DNA of 64,000 bases from Pseudomonas baltica (GTDB lineage: Bacteria > Pseudomonadota > Gammaproteobacteria > Pseudomonadales > Pseudomonadaceae): the NCBI RefSeq assembly GCF_014235765.1, contig NZ_JACMYH010000001.1:1674001-1738000 (forward strand). The letters run 5' to 3'. The position numbers and the translations under genes are program-made. The notes below the pieces were generated by a model. It was not told the origin of the DNA. It made no database searches and saw only the letters and a list, made by a program, of their open reading frames with translations. Shown here in pieces: positions 38,982 to 48,307 of this stretch (within the stretch, counting starts at the first letter, position 1; each line of letters opens with the position of its first letter).

Positions 38982-40436
38982 ATGACCGTTCGCCGTACCA
39001 AAATCGTTGCCACCCTGGGCCCCGCCTCCAACTCGCCGGAAGTGATCGAACAACTGATCAAGGCTGGTCTGGATGTCGCTCGCCTGAACTTTTCCCACGG
39101 TACACCGGATGAGCACAAGGCTCGCGCCCGTCTGATCCGCGAGATCGCCGCGCGCCTGGGGCGTCACGTCGCCCTGCTCGGCGACCTGCAAGGTCCGAAG
39201 ATCCGCATCGCCAAGTTCACCAACAAACGCATCGAACTGAAGGTCGGCGACCGCTTCACCTTCTCCACCAGCCATCCGCTCACCGACGGCAACCAGGAGG
39301 TCGTGGGTATTGACTACCCGGACCTGGTCAAGGATTGCGGCGTGGGCGACGAACTGTTGCTCGACGATGGCCGCGTGGTCATGCGCGTGGAAACCGCCAC
39401 CGCCGACTCGCTGCACTGCTCGGTACTGATCGGCGGTCCGCTGTCCGACCACAAGGGCATCAACCGCCGCGGTGGTGGCCTGACCGCACCGGCCCTGACC
39501 GAGAAAGACAAGGCTGACATCAAGCTTGCCGCCGAGATGGACCTGGACTACCTGGCCGTGTCTTTCCCGCGTGATGCGTCGGACATGGAATACGCGCGCC
39601 AGTTGCGCGACGAGTCGGGCGGTACCGCCTGGCTGGTGGCCAAGATCGAACGCGCCGAAGCTGTCGCCGACGACGAAACCCTCGACGGCCTGATCCGCGC
39701 CAGTGACGCGGTCATGGTAGCCCGCGGCGACTTGGGAGTGGAAATCGGCGACGCCGAGCTGATCGGCATCCAGAAAAAGATCATCCAGCACGCTCGCCGC
39801 AACAACAAGGCGGTGATCGTGGCGACCCAGATGATGGAGTCGATGATCCAGAACCCGATGCCGACCCGCGCCGAAGTGTCCGACGTGGCCAACGCCGTGC
39901 TCGACTACACCGACGCCGTGATGCTGTCCGCCGAAAGTGCTGCCGGCTCCTACCCGATCGAAGCCGTGCAGGCCATGGCGCGGATCATCGTCGGCGCGGA
40001 AAAGCATCCGACCAGCAAGAAGTCCAGCCATCGCCTGTACACGCAGTTCCAGCGTTGCGACGAAAGTATCGCGCTGGCTGCCATGTACACGGCGAACCAT
40101 TTCCCGGGCGTGAAGGCAATCATCGCGCTCACGGAAACCGGCTACACCTCGCTGATCATGTCGCGCCTGCGTTCTTCGGTGCCGATCTTCGCCTTCTCGC
40201 CACAGCGGGCCACCCAGGCCCGTGCCGCGATGTTCCGTGGGGTCTACCCGGTGGATTTCGATCCGGCCGTTCTGCCGCCGAGCGAAGTGAGCAAGGCTGC
40301 CATCGACAAGCTGCTCGAGATGGGCATCGTGCAACAGGGCGACTGGGTCATCCTGACCAAGGGCGACAGCTATGCGCAAACGGGTGGCACGAACGGGATG
40401 AAAATCCTGCACGTGGGTGACCCGCTGGTCGACTGA
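38982..40436 (+). CDS. pykA: Pyruvate kinase
   Basis: Last step of glycolysis/Entner-Doudoroff, phosphoenolpyruvate plus ADP to pyruvate plus ATP. The 484-aa product begins MTVRRTKIVATLGPASNSPE. Features: VARLNFSHG, LGDLQGPKIRIAKF, the metal/substrate motif LVAKIERAEAV, MVARGDLGVEIG, VIVATQMMESMI and AVMLSAESAAGSYP. The C-terminal allosteric domain is intact (VEASETGYTS-like LTETGYTSLIMSR). AAAGGAG lies before the ATG and a strong terminator follows. The gene order pykA, ferredoxin reductase, GGDEF, fumarase is conserved in Pseudomonas. Confidence 0.97.
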   Translation: MTVRRTKIVATLGPASNSPEVIEQLIKAGLDVARLNFSHGTPDEHKARARLIREIAARLGRHVALLGDLQGPKIRIAKFTNKRIELKVGDRFTFSTSHPLTDGNQEVVGIDYPDLVKDCGVGDELLLDDGRVVMRVETATADSLHCSVLIGGPLSDHKGINRRGGGLTAPALTEKDKADIKLAAEMDLDYLAVSFPRDASDMEYARQLRDESGGTAWLVAKIERAEAVADDETLDGLIRASDAVMVARGDLGVEIGDAELIGIQKKIIQHARRNNKAVIVATQMMESMIQNPMPTRAEVSDVANAVLDYTDAVMLSAESAAGSYPIEAVQAMARIIVGAEKHPTSKKSSHRLYTQFQRCDESIALAAMYTANHFPGVKAIIALTETGYTSLIMSRLRSSVPIFAFSPQRATQARAAMFRGVYPVDFDPAVLPPSEVSKAAIDKLLEMGIVQQGDWVILTKGDSYAQTGGTNGMKILHVGDPLVD

Positions 40437-40456
40437 TAGCCGTTGGCTGCAAGACC

Positions 40457-40489
40457 AAAGGCCCCGGGGTTGAAACCTCGGGGCCTTTT
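40457..40489 (+). terminator. Intrinsic terminator after pykA
   Basis: A 14-bp stem AAAGGCCCCGGGGT / ACCTCGGGGCCTTT (one G-T wobble) with a TGAA loop (40471-40474), continuing into T4, 20 bases after the pykA stop. Confidence 0.85.
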
Positions 40490-40497
40490 GCATTTCT

Positions 40498-40526
40498 GTA
40501 GGAGCGCTCTGTGGCCCGCGAATGCG
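40498..40526. repeat. Partial REP-like element
   Basis: TGTAGGAGCGCTCTGTGGCC followed by CGCGAATG resembles the reverse half of the 33757-33781 element (CGTAGGAGCGGCCATCGGCC). It sits between the pykA terminator and the end of the convergent ferredoxin reductase gene. Confidence 0.5.
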
Positions 40527-40535
40527 TGTTGCGAC

Positions 40536-41465
40536 TCAGCCGCGGCCGACGAAGACATCGCTGTACAGCTGACTTCGGGGCAGGCCGGCCAGGAACAGCC
40601 TTCGGGAAAACTCTTCCACGCTGATCGGCGAGCCGCACACCAGGGCGATGGTCTGGCGCGACAGGAGGCGCAACGGCGGCGGCTCGCCTGCCGGGAACTG
40701 CTCTACCGCAAGGTTGGCATGAAGCTGGGCAAGCGCGCGCAACGGTTCATCCAGGTAGTGCTCGTTGGCCATGTGCAACAACCGGATCGGGCCGTGATGA
40801 CCTTGTCGCAACGCTTCTCGCAGCACACCCCACAACGGAGCCAGACCCGTGCCGGCAGCGAACAACCACAATGGCCGGGCCTGCCATTCAGGATCGTAGT
40901 GCAAGGCTCCACCGCGCACTTCGCCCAGCTGCAGAGTATCGCCAACCTTCAGGCGACGAGCCTGGTCGATGAAAGCACCGGGGCGCCGACAGTCCAGATG
41001 AAACTCCAGAAAGTCATCGGCCTGGACGAGGCTGGCGATGGAATAGGGCCGCGCGATTTGCACGCCGTCGGGTGCAACCGTCCACAGCAGCATGTGCTGA
41101 CCGGCTTGATAGCGCAGCGGGCGCTGCGCCTCTAGTCGCAGGCGCAGCACGTTTGCCGAAGGCCAGTCACAGCCGATCACATGCGCCGTCACACCGTCGC
41201 CCTGTGGATCGAAGACCGCCACCTGCAGATCCTCGACGACTTGACACTGACAGGCCAGGCGCCAGCCCTGCTCACGCTTGGTGGCATTCAACGCATCGGG
41301 CTTGCGGTCCTGTGGCTCGCCGCCAACACAGCGCACCAGGCAGGCGTGGCAACTGCCGGCGCGACAGCTGAAGGGCACCTGCAAGCCGGCCTGGTTGAGG
41401 GCGTCGAGCAGGTTGCTGCCCGCCGCCACCGTCCAGCGCCTGCCACCGACGTCCAGCTCAGGCAT
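40536..41465 (-). CDS. 2Fe-2S ferredoxin / FAD-NAD reductase
   Basis: 309-aa electron-transfer flavoprotein of the ferredoxin reductase/phenol hydroxylase reductase type. An N-terminal plant-type 2Fe-2S domain has CRAGSCHACLVRC (about 37-49) and a later Cys in WRLACQC. FAD binding is seen in IARPYSIAS and the NAD(P) domain in LFAAGTGLAPLWGVL; VCGSPISVEEFSRRL completes it. The physiological oxygenase or acceptor is unknown. The start at 41465 overlaps the end of the GGDEF gene by eight bases, so it is coupled to it. Confidence 0.9.
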   Translation of the reverse strand: MPELDVGGRRWTVAAGSNLLDALNQAGLQVPFSCRAGSCHACLVRCVGGEPQDRKPDALNATKREQGWRLACQCQVVEDLQVAVFDPQGDGVTAHVIGCDWPSANVLRLRLEAQRPLRYQAGQHMLLWTVAPDGVQIARPYSIASLVQADDFLEFHLDCRRPGAFIDQARRLKVGDTLQLGEVRGGALHYDPEWQARPLWLFAAGTGLAPLWGVLREALRQGHHGPIRLLHMANEHYLDEPLRALAQLHANLAVEQFPAGEPPPLRLLSRQTIALVCGSPISVEEFSRRLFLAGLPRSQLYSDVFVGRG

Positions 41466-42636
41466 CGGCCATGTCCCAGGCCGCCGCGCAGCGGTTGCGG
41501 CCCTCACCTTTGGCGCGATACAGCGCCTGGTCGGCACGCTGCAGCGCATCATCCAGGTCATCGCCCTGCTTGAGCATCGTCATGCCCACCGACAGACTCA
41601 GATTGGCTGCTCCCAGCCCTTGCGGATCGGCGTCGGCAAAGGCGCTGCGCAGCCGCTCGCAGCACCGCACCAGCTGGTCTGCGTCGACTTCGGGCATGAG
41701 CAGCACGAATTCTTCACCGCCGTACCGAGCCAGCACGTCGCCGTCGCGCAGGCAATCCTGGGTCAAGGCCGCGAAGGCTTGCAGCACCTGGTCACCGGCC
41801 GCATGGCCGTGGATATCGTTGATGCGTTTGAAGTGATCGAGGTCGATCAGCGCCAGGCCATGCTCGACATCGGGCTTGAGCGTGGCCAGCTCGCGCGAGG
41901 CCAGGCGCAGGAAGTGTCGACGATTGAACAAGCCTGTCAGCTCATCGGTGGCGACCAGGTCTTCAAGCTGGCGCATCATGCCCCGCAGGGTATCCTGATG
42001 GGCCTGCAAGGCATAACGGCGTTGGCGCATGCGTTGGCGCGAGGTTTGTACATAGCTTGCATACATGCACAACCACAACAGCACCACCAGCATGGCGCAG
42101 ATCTGCAGGGTGGCCAGGCCTGGGTCCGGCAGGGCCATGCGGTAGGCCTCCCACAGATTGACCCCGACGAAGGCGACGAACACCACCAGCGCACAGCGTA
42201 CGAAGGCGCGACGTGGCAGGTGGAAAACGCCGAACAGCAGGATCAACACATACATCACCATGAAGGTGCCGCGTGCCACTTCCAGATTGCCGATCAACCA
42301 GGTGTGCCAGGCCACTGCCAGCAGCACTTGAAACTCGGTGAGGCTGGGATCGCTGAAACGTTGATTGGCACCGCTGCGAAAAACCCAATACAGCGCGCCC
42401 TGGCTGATCGCGACCAGGCAGGTGGTACCCACCGCCGTCACCAGAGACACGCGGCAATACTGCGTCAGAACCGCCACCCACACCAGCGCCACTACCAAAG
42501 CGTAAGTGCCGGCGGCCAGTGAGAAACGCTTGATCAATAGATGTTGCAGGGTGGACTCGGTCACTCGCAGGCTCGCTGTGCTGAATGGGAATCCCTCCCC
42601 TGATTGCACCGTAATAGTGCAAAGGCGTGATGCCAT
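41458..42636 (-). CDS. Membrane diguanylate cyclase (SadC-like by position)
   Basis: 392-aa membrane protein with a C-terminal GGDEF domain that should make cyclic di-GMP. About six membrane helices occupy residues ~45-195 (for example TFMVMYVLILLFGVFHL and LQICAMLVVLLWLCMYASYV). The GGDEF domain shows ATDELTGLFNRRHFLRLASR, LIDLDHFKRINDIHGHAAGD and the active signature RYGGEEFVLLMPE. The location between ferredoxin reductase and fumarase matches sadC (PA4332) of P. aeruginosa, but SadC is longer. The ATG at 42636 was taken; no good ribosome site is visible and a GTG at 42564 is possible. Overlaps the reductase gene by eight bases. Confidence 0.88.
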   Translation of the reverse strand: MASRLCTITVQSGEGFPFSTASLRVTESTLQHLLIKRFSLAAGTYALVVALVWVAVLTQYCRVSLVTAVGTTCLVAISQGALYWVFRSGANQRFSDPSLTEFQVLLAVAWHTWLIGNLEVARGTFMVMYVLILLFGVFHLPRRAFVRCALVVFVAFVGVNLWEAYRMALPDPGLATLQICAMLVVLLWLCMYASYVQTSRQRMRQRRYALQAHQDTLRGMMRQLEDLVATDELTGLFNRRHFLRLASRELATLKPDVEHGLALIDLDHFKRINDIHGHAAGDQVLQAFAALTQDCLRDGDVLARYGGEEFVLLMPEVDADQLVRCCERLRSAFADADPQGLGAANLSLSVGMTMLKQGDDLDDALQRADQALYRAKGEGRNRCAAAWDMADA

Positions 42637-42893
42637 AGTAATGGCCAAGGGGTGAAATAACTATTCAAATTTGGATTGCTCGACGAAGTCTACTGGCTAC
42701 CGGACCAACGGCGTATCCGCCTCGACACCACGCCAACCCGCCATTGCGGAGTGTCAGCTCGATCCAGCCGCGCTATACTGCCGCGCCTTTTTCGCGCCGA
42801 CCTGCTACAAGTTGACGCACCTCGAAAGCCATGCGCCAGGCAAGACCTGACCGGCTTTTTCAACGAATGTTCCCCACAAGAGGAGCGCGCCCC

Positions 42894-44417
42894 ATGACCG
42901 TGATCAAACAAGACGACCTGATTCAGAGCGTCGCCGACGCCCTGCAATTCATTTCCTATTACCACCCCGTGGATTTCATTCAGGCCATGCACCAGGCCTA
43001 CCTGCGTGAAGAATCCCCGGCGGCGCGCGACTCCATCGCCCAGATCCTGATCAACTCGCGCATGTGCGCCACCGGCCATCGGCCGATCTGCCAGGACACC
43101 GGCATCGTCACCGTGTTCGTGCGGGTAGGCATGGATGTGCGCTGGGACGGCGCCACCATGAGCCTGGACGACATGATCAACGAGGGCGTGCGCCGCGCCT
43201 ACAACCTGCCGGAGAACGTGCTGCGCGCGTCCATCCTGGCCGACCCGGCTGGCGCTCGCCGCAACACCAAGGACAACACGCCGGCCGTGATCCACTACTC
43301 CATCGTTCCCGGCAACACCGTGGAAGTGGATGTAGCCGCCAAGGGCGGTGGCTCCGAGAACAAGTCGAAGATGGCCATGCTCAACCCGTCCGACTCGATC
43401 GTCGACTGGGTACTCAAGACCGTGCCGACCATGGGCGCGGGCTGGTGCCCGCCCGGCATGCTCGGCATCGGTATCGGCGGCACGGCCGAGAAGGCTGCGG
43501 TAATGGCCAAGGAAGTGTTGATGGAGTCCATCGACATCCACGAACTCAAGGCCCGCGGCCCACAGAACCGCATCGAGGAGATCCGCCTGGAGCTGTTCGA
43601 GAAAGTCAACCAGCTGGGCATCGGCGCCCAGGGCCTCGGCGGCCTGACCACCGTGCTCGACGTCAAGATCATGGACTACCCGACCCACGCTGCCTCCTTG
43701 CCGGTGTGCATGATCCCCAACTGCGCCGCCACTCGCCACGCCCACTTCGTGCTCGACGGCTCCGGCCCGGCTGAACTCGAAGCGCCGGACCTGGACGCTT
43801 ACCCGGAAATCGTCTGGGAAGCCGGCCCGTCGGCGCGCCGGGTCAATCTCGACACGCTGACGCCCGAAGAGGTGCAAAGCTGGCAGCCCGGCGAAACCGT
43901 CCTGCTCAATGGCAAGATGCTCACCGGCCGCGATGCTGCGCACAAGCGCATGGTCGAGATGCTGAACAGGGGTGAAACCCTGCCGGTCGACCTCAAGGGC
44001 CGCTTCATCTACTACGTCGGCCCGGTCGATCCGGTCCGTGAAGAAGTGGTAGGCCCTGCCGGTCCGACCACCGCCACGCGGATGGACAAGTTCACCCGGC
44101 AGATCCTCGACCAGACCGGCCTGCTGGGCATGATCGGCAAGTCCGAGCGCGGCCCCACCGCCATCGAGGCGATCAAGGACCACAAGGCCGTGTACCTGAT
44201 GGCCGTGGGTGGCGCCGCCTACCTGGTGGCCCAGGCGATCAAGAAGTCGCGCGTAGTGGCCTTCGAAGAACTGGGCATGGAAGCGATCTACGAGTTCGAC
44301 GTCAAGGACATGCCGGTCACCGTGGCTGTCGACAGCAAGGGTGAGTCGGTGCACATCACCGGGCCGGCCATCTGGCAAGCCAGGATCGCCGAAAGCCTGG
44401 CGGTGGAAGTGCAGTAA
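42894..44417 (+). CDS. Class I fumarate hydratase (4Fe-4S)
   Basis: Oxygen-sensitive iron-sulfur fumarase interconverting fumarate and malate in the citric acid cycle. 507 aa. Cluster-ligand cysteine candidates are in RPICQDTGIVTVFVRVG and SLPVCMIPNCAATRHAHFVL. The N-terminal domain has AKGGGSENKSKMAMLNPSD and GIGIGGTAEKAAVMAKE, and the C-terminal beta domain ends with GPTTATRMDKFTRQIL and EAIYEFDVKDMPVTVAV. The ATG at 42894 has AAGAGGAG upstream; an extra 21 codons upstream were rejected. Divergent from the GGDEF gene; followed by a strong terminator. Confidence 0.96.
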   Translation: MTVIKQDDLIQSVADALQFISYYHPVDFIQAMHQAYLREESPAARDSIAQILINSRMCATGHRPICQDTGIVTVFVRVGMDVRWDGATMSLDDMINEGVRRAYNLPENVLRASILADPAGARRNTKDNTPAVIHYSIVPGNTVEVDVAAKGGGSENKSKMAMLNPSDSIVDWVLKTVPTMGAGWCPPGMLGIGIGGTAEKAAVMAKEVLMESIDIHELKARGPQNRIEEIRLELFEKVNQLGIGAQGLGGLTTVLDVKIMDYPTHAASLPVCMIPNCAATRHAHFVLDGSGPAELEAPDLDAYPEIVWEAGPSARRVNLDTLTPEEVQSWQPGETVLLNGKMLTGRDAAHKRMVEMLNRGETLPVDLKGRFIYYVGPVDPVREEVVGPAGPTTATRMDKFTRQILDQTGLLGMIGKSERGPTAIEAIKDHKAVYLMAVGGAAYLVAQAIKKSRVVAFEELGMEAIYEFDVKDMPVTVAVDSKGESVHITGPAIWQARIAESLAVEVQ

Positions 44418-44437
44418 GCGTTTTGTGCTGAACCGAG

Positions 44438-44463
44438 AAGCCCGGCCCTGTGCCGGGCTTTTT
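44438..44463 (+). terminator. Intrinsic terminator after fumarase
   Basis: Stem AAGCCCGGC / GCCGGGCTT (9 bp) with a five-base loop, followed by T5, 20 bases after the stop. It isolates the toxin locus from the fumarase transcript. Confidence 0.85.
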
Positions 44464-44605
44464 GCGTTCATGAGCCGGATTCAGCTGGACAGGCGACCCT
44501 AACCGCATTGCCAGGCTTTGCCTACCTATCAGTTCTATGGATATCCCGCTCTCGGCAGGCCCGCTAAAAAGTCGGCCCTGATTACCCCCATGAGCGAGGC
44601 ACACC

Positions 44606-47600
44606 ATGAACACACCTGAACTCCCCGACCCAGTTTTCGATGACGGCGACCACCTGCCTGCCGAGGTCGAGCTGCCCGAGCTGGCGGATCCAACACCCAA
44701 CCCGCTGTTCGACAACCTTGTTCCACTCACTCCGGAAAACCACCTGCTGGGCAGAATGAGCTTCGCCGATGCGATGCCGGAAATGGGCATGAGCTCGGTA
44801 TTCGACATCATTCGCCAACCCAAGGCCGAATTCACCCGTCAGCTACGCACCCTCAGCGATGCCGATGGCGAACTGGCCTACGACAATGCCCTGTGCTACG
44901 CCACCCAGATCGCCCGTTCCTATCGTGAAGACATCGTGTCCTCAGGCCGCAACCTGCCACTGATCGCTCCGCAGACCGGCGTGCGTGCACTGGTCGACAT
45001 CGGCCCGAGCTACCCCAACCTGTTCAAGGAAAACTGGGACCAGTTCTGCAAGGTCGGCGCCATCGAAGCCATGGACGGCCCGGTGGCCTACCTGGGCTCG
45101 TTGCGCCGCTTTGCCGAGCAGAAGATCGAAGGCGCGTCTACCTCGCCACTGCGGATACCGCTGGCGGTGCGCCGGCCGGATCTGGACAGCCTGGTGATCG
45201 ACGAGCAGAGCACCTACCAGAGCGTGCCAATGCTGGACCTGGTGAACAACGTGTTGAGCCAGGGCATTGCCAAATACCAGACGGAGAAAGGCGACGCGCG
45301 GCCGATTCATGAGTTGCTGGCGGAGAAAAAGCATCCGTTCGTGTTTCCGTATCACTTTGCGCATCAGCAGGTGAGCTTGGCACTGGCTGGAGACAAGCCA
45401 CAGCTGGGGGAAATCAACCACAAGCTGAGTTTGACGGTGCCCGTGGCCCAGCCGAAGACCAGTCGTTACAGCCATACCCAGGCGCAGCAATTGCTCTCTG
45501 GGTTAAGCCCCGCGCAGCAGAAATTGCTGACTGCTCCCAGCCTCTTTCCAACATTCACAATCAATGCCGCTGAGCTGGATCGAGCATTGAACCCTGCAGC
45601 CGCTTGGATCTCACCAGCCTTCAGTACGTTGTATCCCTACGAGAATTACAACCTCCATCTTTTGGTCCCCAACCAGGAAGGCGTGGTCTGTACACCTGCA
45701 GCTGTCGCATCAGGCAACACGAAGACCAATACGCTCATCCAACTCAGCGTACGCGGTGCGGCAGGCGAAAAAGTCATCACCCTGACCGCTTGCATGATGG
45801 TCAACGTGCCAGGCGCTTATTCGATCAACTACAACCACGTTTCGCAAAAGCTGGGTAGCCGCCTGCACATGTACCTCGATCCAAGCAACAACCCTGGCCT
45901 GGTACTTCCCGCCGATTACTCGGCGACCTTCATCGTAAACGTGGGTACCAATGTGGGTCGCCAACCCCTGATCGCTCAGTGGCGAATCTGTATCGACTTG
46001 TCCGCCGCGCCGCGGCTCGATGATCTGCAGCAGCGGTATTTCACCGACCACCTTGGCGTGGTGGAAAACTCGGTCGATGGCCAGCAGTTGGCAGACACCG
46101 ACCGTTTTTGCGGTCAGACCGGCATCGATGCCGAGCAACTGGAAGCACTGATCGCGCGTAAAAGCGGGCGAACCACGCTTTCGCCAAACTGCCTGTCCAA
46201 ACACGCGACAGCCGCCGACTCAGCGCCTGCGCGGCGCCTGCCCAACCCTTCCCACCACGCCGCAAGCTATATCAATGCCGGTGGCGCGATGGACGCTTGC
46301 ATCAGCGACGACCGCCGCTACAACAATGCAATCGATCTGATTCAGCGCGAAGGCAGCCAGCGCTGGATCCTGGTCAATATCTCCCCCGACAGGCTGGACC
46401 GCATGCAACGCATGATCCGCCTGCAGCGCTGGCTGGACATACCGTTTGCGGAACTGGACACACTGATCATTGCCGCGATGCGCGGCGAATATGGTAGCAA
46501 CCCAGCCCGTGAGCTGAATGCCAATACCCTGCGCTGCCTGGGGGTATTCCGCTATTTCAACCAGCACCACGGCATGGCTCCCGACGAATTTGCGGCGTTC
46601 ATGGACGACCTGTGCCCCTTTGCCACCCAGCACAGATCATCGCTGTTCGACAGGGTCTTCAATACCCCGATGTTGTTCGGCACGCCGTTGGTCCTCGACC
46701 ACAACGCATTTGACTACCCTGCAACCCCCACTTCATCGAAAACCATCAACCAACTGTGCGCGGGGCTTGGCGTTGAACCTGATGCGCAGTCCTTCGGGCT
46801 GATGGTAGCGGCTGCTCGTATCAACGTAGCGAGTGTGCTGCGGCGAACGCCACTGCTCATGGGATCGTTATACCGCCAGGCACGTTGCGCGCAGCTGTTC
46901 GGGATGAGTATTGCCGAGTGCCAGCAAGTGTTGCGCTTGTTGGGTGGGGAGGAGTACGTCAACACATTGGCCAAGGGCAAGCTGCTGCCACGCCTCGATA
47001 CCGGCAATGCCCCCGCTGACATCCTCGACATCTTGATGGAGCTGGACTGGGTAGCACGTTGGGCCGCAATTAATAAGCTCACGGTTACCGGATTGCTTGC
47101 CTTGTTGGATACGGGCGACGCGCAGGAGCCAGCCACCGCCCTGCTCGAGCGCCTGCAGCAGATGGCCGATGAGGCCCGTACCTTGGCCGTGAACGCTGCC
47201 ACGATATCCGCCCTCGGTCTACCCAACAAAGCCACCGGCGCGGCCATCGACTGGCACATGGAACTGGGCAAAGGGACCTCAGCCATCATTGATGCGGCCG
47301 GGCTGGTCAAGCCGCTTCAACCAACGCTGACCGACACCGATCAGCAGCAGTTGGCAGAAAAGGTTCGCTCGCTGGTCGCCTCGCTGGGGCTGGCCGCCAG
47401 TGACGTCCAGATCGCCGAAGACACACTGAATACGTATCTGGCCAACGCCCTGTGCCGCCAGCAGCGGCTTGTGGAAGGCCTGCTGCAGGAACACACCACG
47501 CTCCTGCCGGAATTGGCGGTATGGGTCGCCCACTGCGCCGATGTTTCACCCTACCGCCTGCTCGAGCGCACCCTCCAGGCCTGGCCAATAAACACCGAGC

Positions 47601-48154
47601 CCGATGCCGCCAAAGTGAGTGCGGTTCTGGCCGACCTGCGCCAGATCGGCACCTGCGCACGCGCTGTCAGCTGGGCCAAGGTCGGCGCCGCCGCGTTGCG
47701 CACCTTCGTCGTCAATCCGGCGTGGCTGGGGTGCGACAACCTGTGGCCGTTGTCCTTGAACACCCTGCACCTGCTCAAGGCCTACGACAGCCTGTTCAAC
47801 ACCTTGGGCCAGCCGGAAGAGCGCCTGCTCGGTTACGTGCAGCAAGCCAATGCATTGGTATCCAGACGGCCCGGCAAACGCCAACTGGCGGTCCAGTCGC
47901 AAACCTGCAATGCCGCCCTGGCGAGCTTGCTGGGCTGGAGCGAAAGCGAGGTGGCGATGCTCACCGCGCTGCTGCCTCAGCAAACCGCCAAGACCGTTGC
48001 CCATATCGACTGGGTGCGCCGCGCACAGGCCCTTTCGCTGGAAACCGGCCTCGACGCCGCGACCCTGCTCAAAGCCTGCTCCCTGAATGCCGACAGCCCC
48101 GAAGCTGACTGGCAAACGGTGGGCCAGGCGGCCATGGCGGCCGTGAGCCGCTGA
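44606..48154 (+). CDS. Tc toxin component A, N-terminal part (TcaA-like)
   Basis: 1182 aa. First half of a split TcA, the translocation/receptor-binding subunit of ABC insecticidal toxins. Residues ~45-290 match the VRP1 (SpvA/TcaA) type: RMSFADAMPEMGMSSVFDII, PVAYLGSLRRFAEQKI, RRPDLDSLVIDEQSTYQSVP and HPFVFPYHFAHQQVSLALAG. Residues ~300-470 form a beta-rich insert (YENYNLHLLVPNQEGVV, WRICIDLSAAPRLDD) at the place of receptor-binding insertions in the alpha-helical shell of TcdA. The rest is helical, with repeat-like DRMQRMIRLQRWLDIPFAEL. It has no signal peptide. GAGG lies before the ATG; there is no frame joining it to the next gene. Middle codons around 45500-46010 look less biased. Confidence 0.9.
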   Translation: MNTPELPDPVFDDGDHLPAEVELPELADPTPNPLFDNLVPLTPENHLLGRMSFADAMPEMGMSSVFDIIRQPKAEFTRQLRTLSDADGELAYDNALCYATQIARSYREDIVSSGRNLPLIAPQTGVRALVDIGPSYPNLFKENWDQFCKVGAIEAMDGPVAYLGSLRRFAEQKIEGASTSPLRIPLAVRRPDLDSLVIDEQSTYQSVPMLDLVNNVLSQGIAKYQTEKGDARPIHELLAEKKHPFVFPYHFAHQQVSLALAGDKPQLGEINHKLSLTVPVAQPKTSRYSHTQAQQLLSGLSPAQQKLLTAPSLFPTFTINAAELDRALNPAAAWISPAFSTLYPYENYNLHLLVPNQEGVVCTPAAVASGNTKTNTLIQLSVRGAAGEKVITLTACMMVNVPGAYSINYNHVSQKLGSRLHMYLDPSNNPGLVLPADYSATFIVNVGTNVGRQPLIAQWRICIDLSAAPRLDDLQQRYFTDHLGVVENSVDGQQLADTDRFCGQTGIDAEQLEALIARKSGRTTLSPNCLSKHATAADSAPARRLPNPSHHAASYINAGGAMDACISDDRRYNNAIDLIQREGSQRWILVNISPDRLDRMQRMIRLQRWLDIPFAELDTLIIAAMRGEYGSNPARELNANTLRCLGVFRYFNQHHGMAPDEFAAFMDDLCPFATQHRSSLFDRVFNTPMLFGTPLVLDHNAFDYPATPTSSKTINQLCAGLGVEPDAQSFGLMVAAARINVASVLRRTPLLMGSLYRQARCAQLFGMSIAECQQVLRLLGGEEYVNTLAKGKLLPRLDTGNAPADILDILMELDWVARWAAINKLTVTGLLALLDTGDAQEPATALLERLQQMADEARTLAVNAATISALGLPNKATGAAIDWHMELGKGTSAIIDAAGLVKPLQPTLTDTDQQQLAEKVRSLVASLGLAASDVQIAEDTLNTYLANALCRQQRLVEGLLQEHTTLLPELAVWVAHCADVSPYRLLERTLQAWPINTEPDAAKVSAVLADLRQIGTCARAVSWAKVGAAALRTFVVNPAWLGCDNLWPLSLNTLHLLKAYDSLFNTLGQPEERLLGYVQQANALVSRRPGKRQLAVQSQTCNAALASLLGWSESEVAMLTALLPQQTAKTVAHIDWVRRAQALSLETGLDAATLLKACSLNADSPEADWQTVGQAAMAAVSR

Positions 48155-48170
48155 TTCATCAGGTGTGCCT

Positions 48171-48268
48171 GGGCCTGCCACTTCGCGGGTAGAACCCGCT
48201 CCCACAGGGCTCGTCGCTGCACCCCGACCTCTTGTGGGAGCGGGGCCTGCCCGCGAAGTGGCAGGCCC
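48171..48268. repeat. Large REP palindrome between the two A-component genes
   Basis: Two inverted REP copies. The outer arms (48171-48189, GGGCCTGCCACTTCGCGGG, and 48250-48268) are perfect 19-base complements; the inner arms CCCGCTCCCACA (48195-48206) and TGTGGGAGCGGG (48233-48244) are perfect 12-base complements. The whole can fold into one long cruciform or mRNA hairpin. The family also appears at 3969-4000. Confidence 0.85.
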
Positions 48269-48307
48269 TAGGCGCCCTTTCATACATCACTTAAAGGAAT
48301 TCACTGC

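Noticed and set aside
44418..44605. Integrase or tRNA attachment site for the Tc island
   Set aside because: No tRNA, direct repeats or integrase fragment at either edge; insertion mechanism cannot be inferred.
48171..48268. Possible CRISPR or integron attachment structure
   Set aside because: Only inverted REP copies, no regularly spaced direct repeats, cas genes or integrase.
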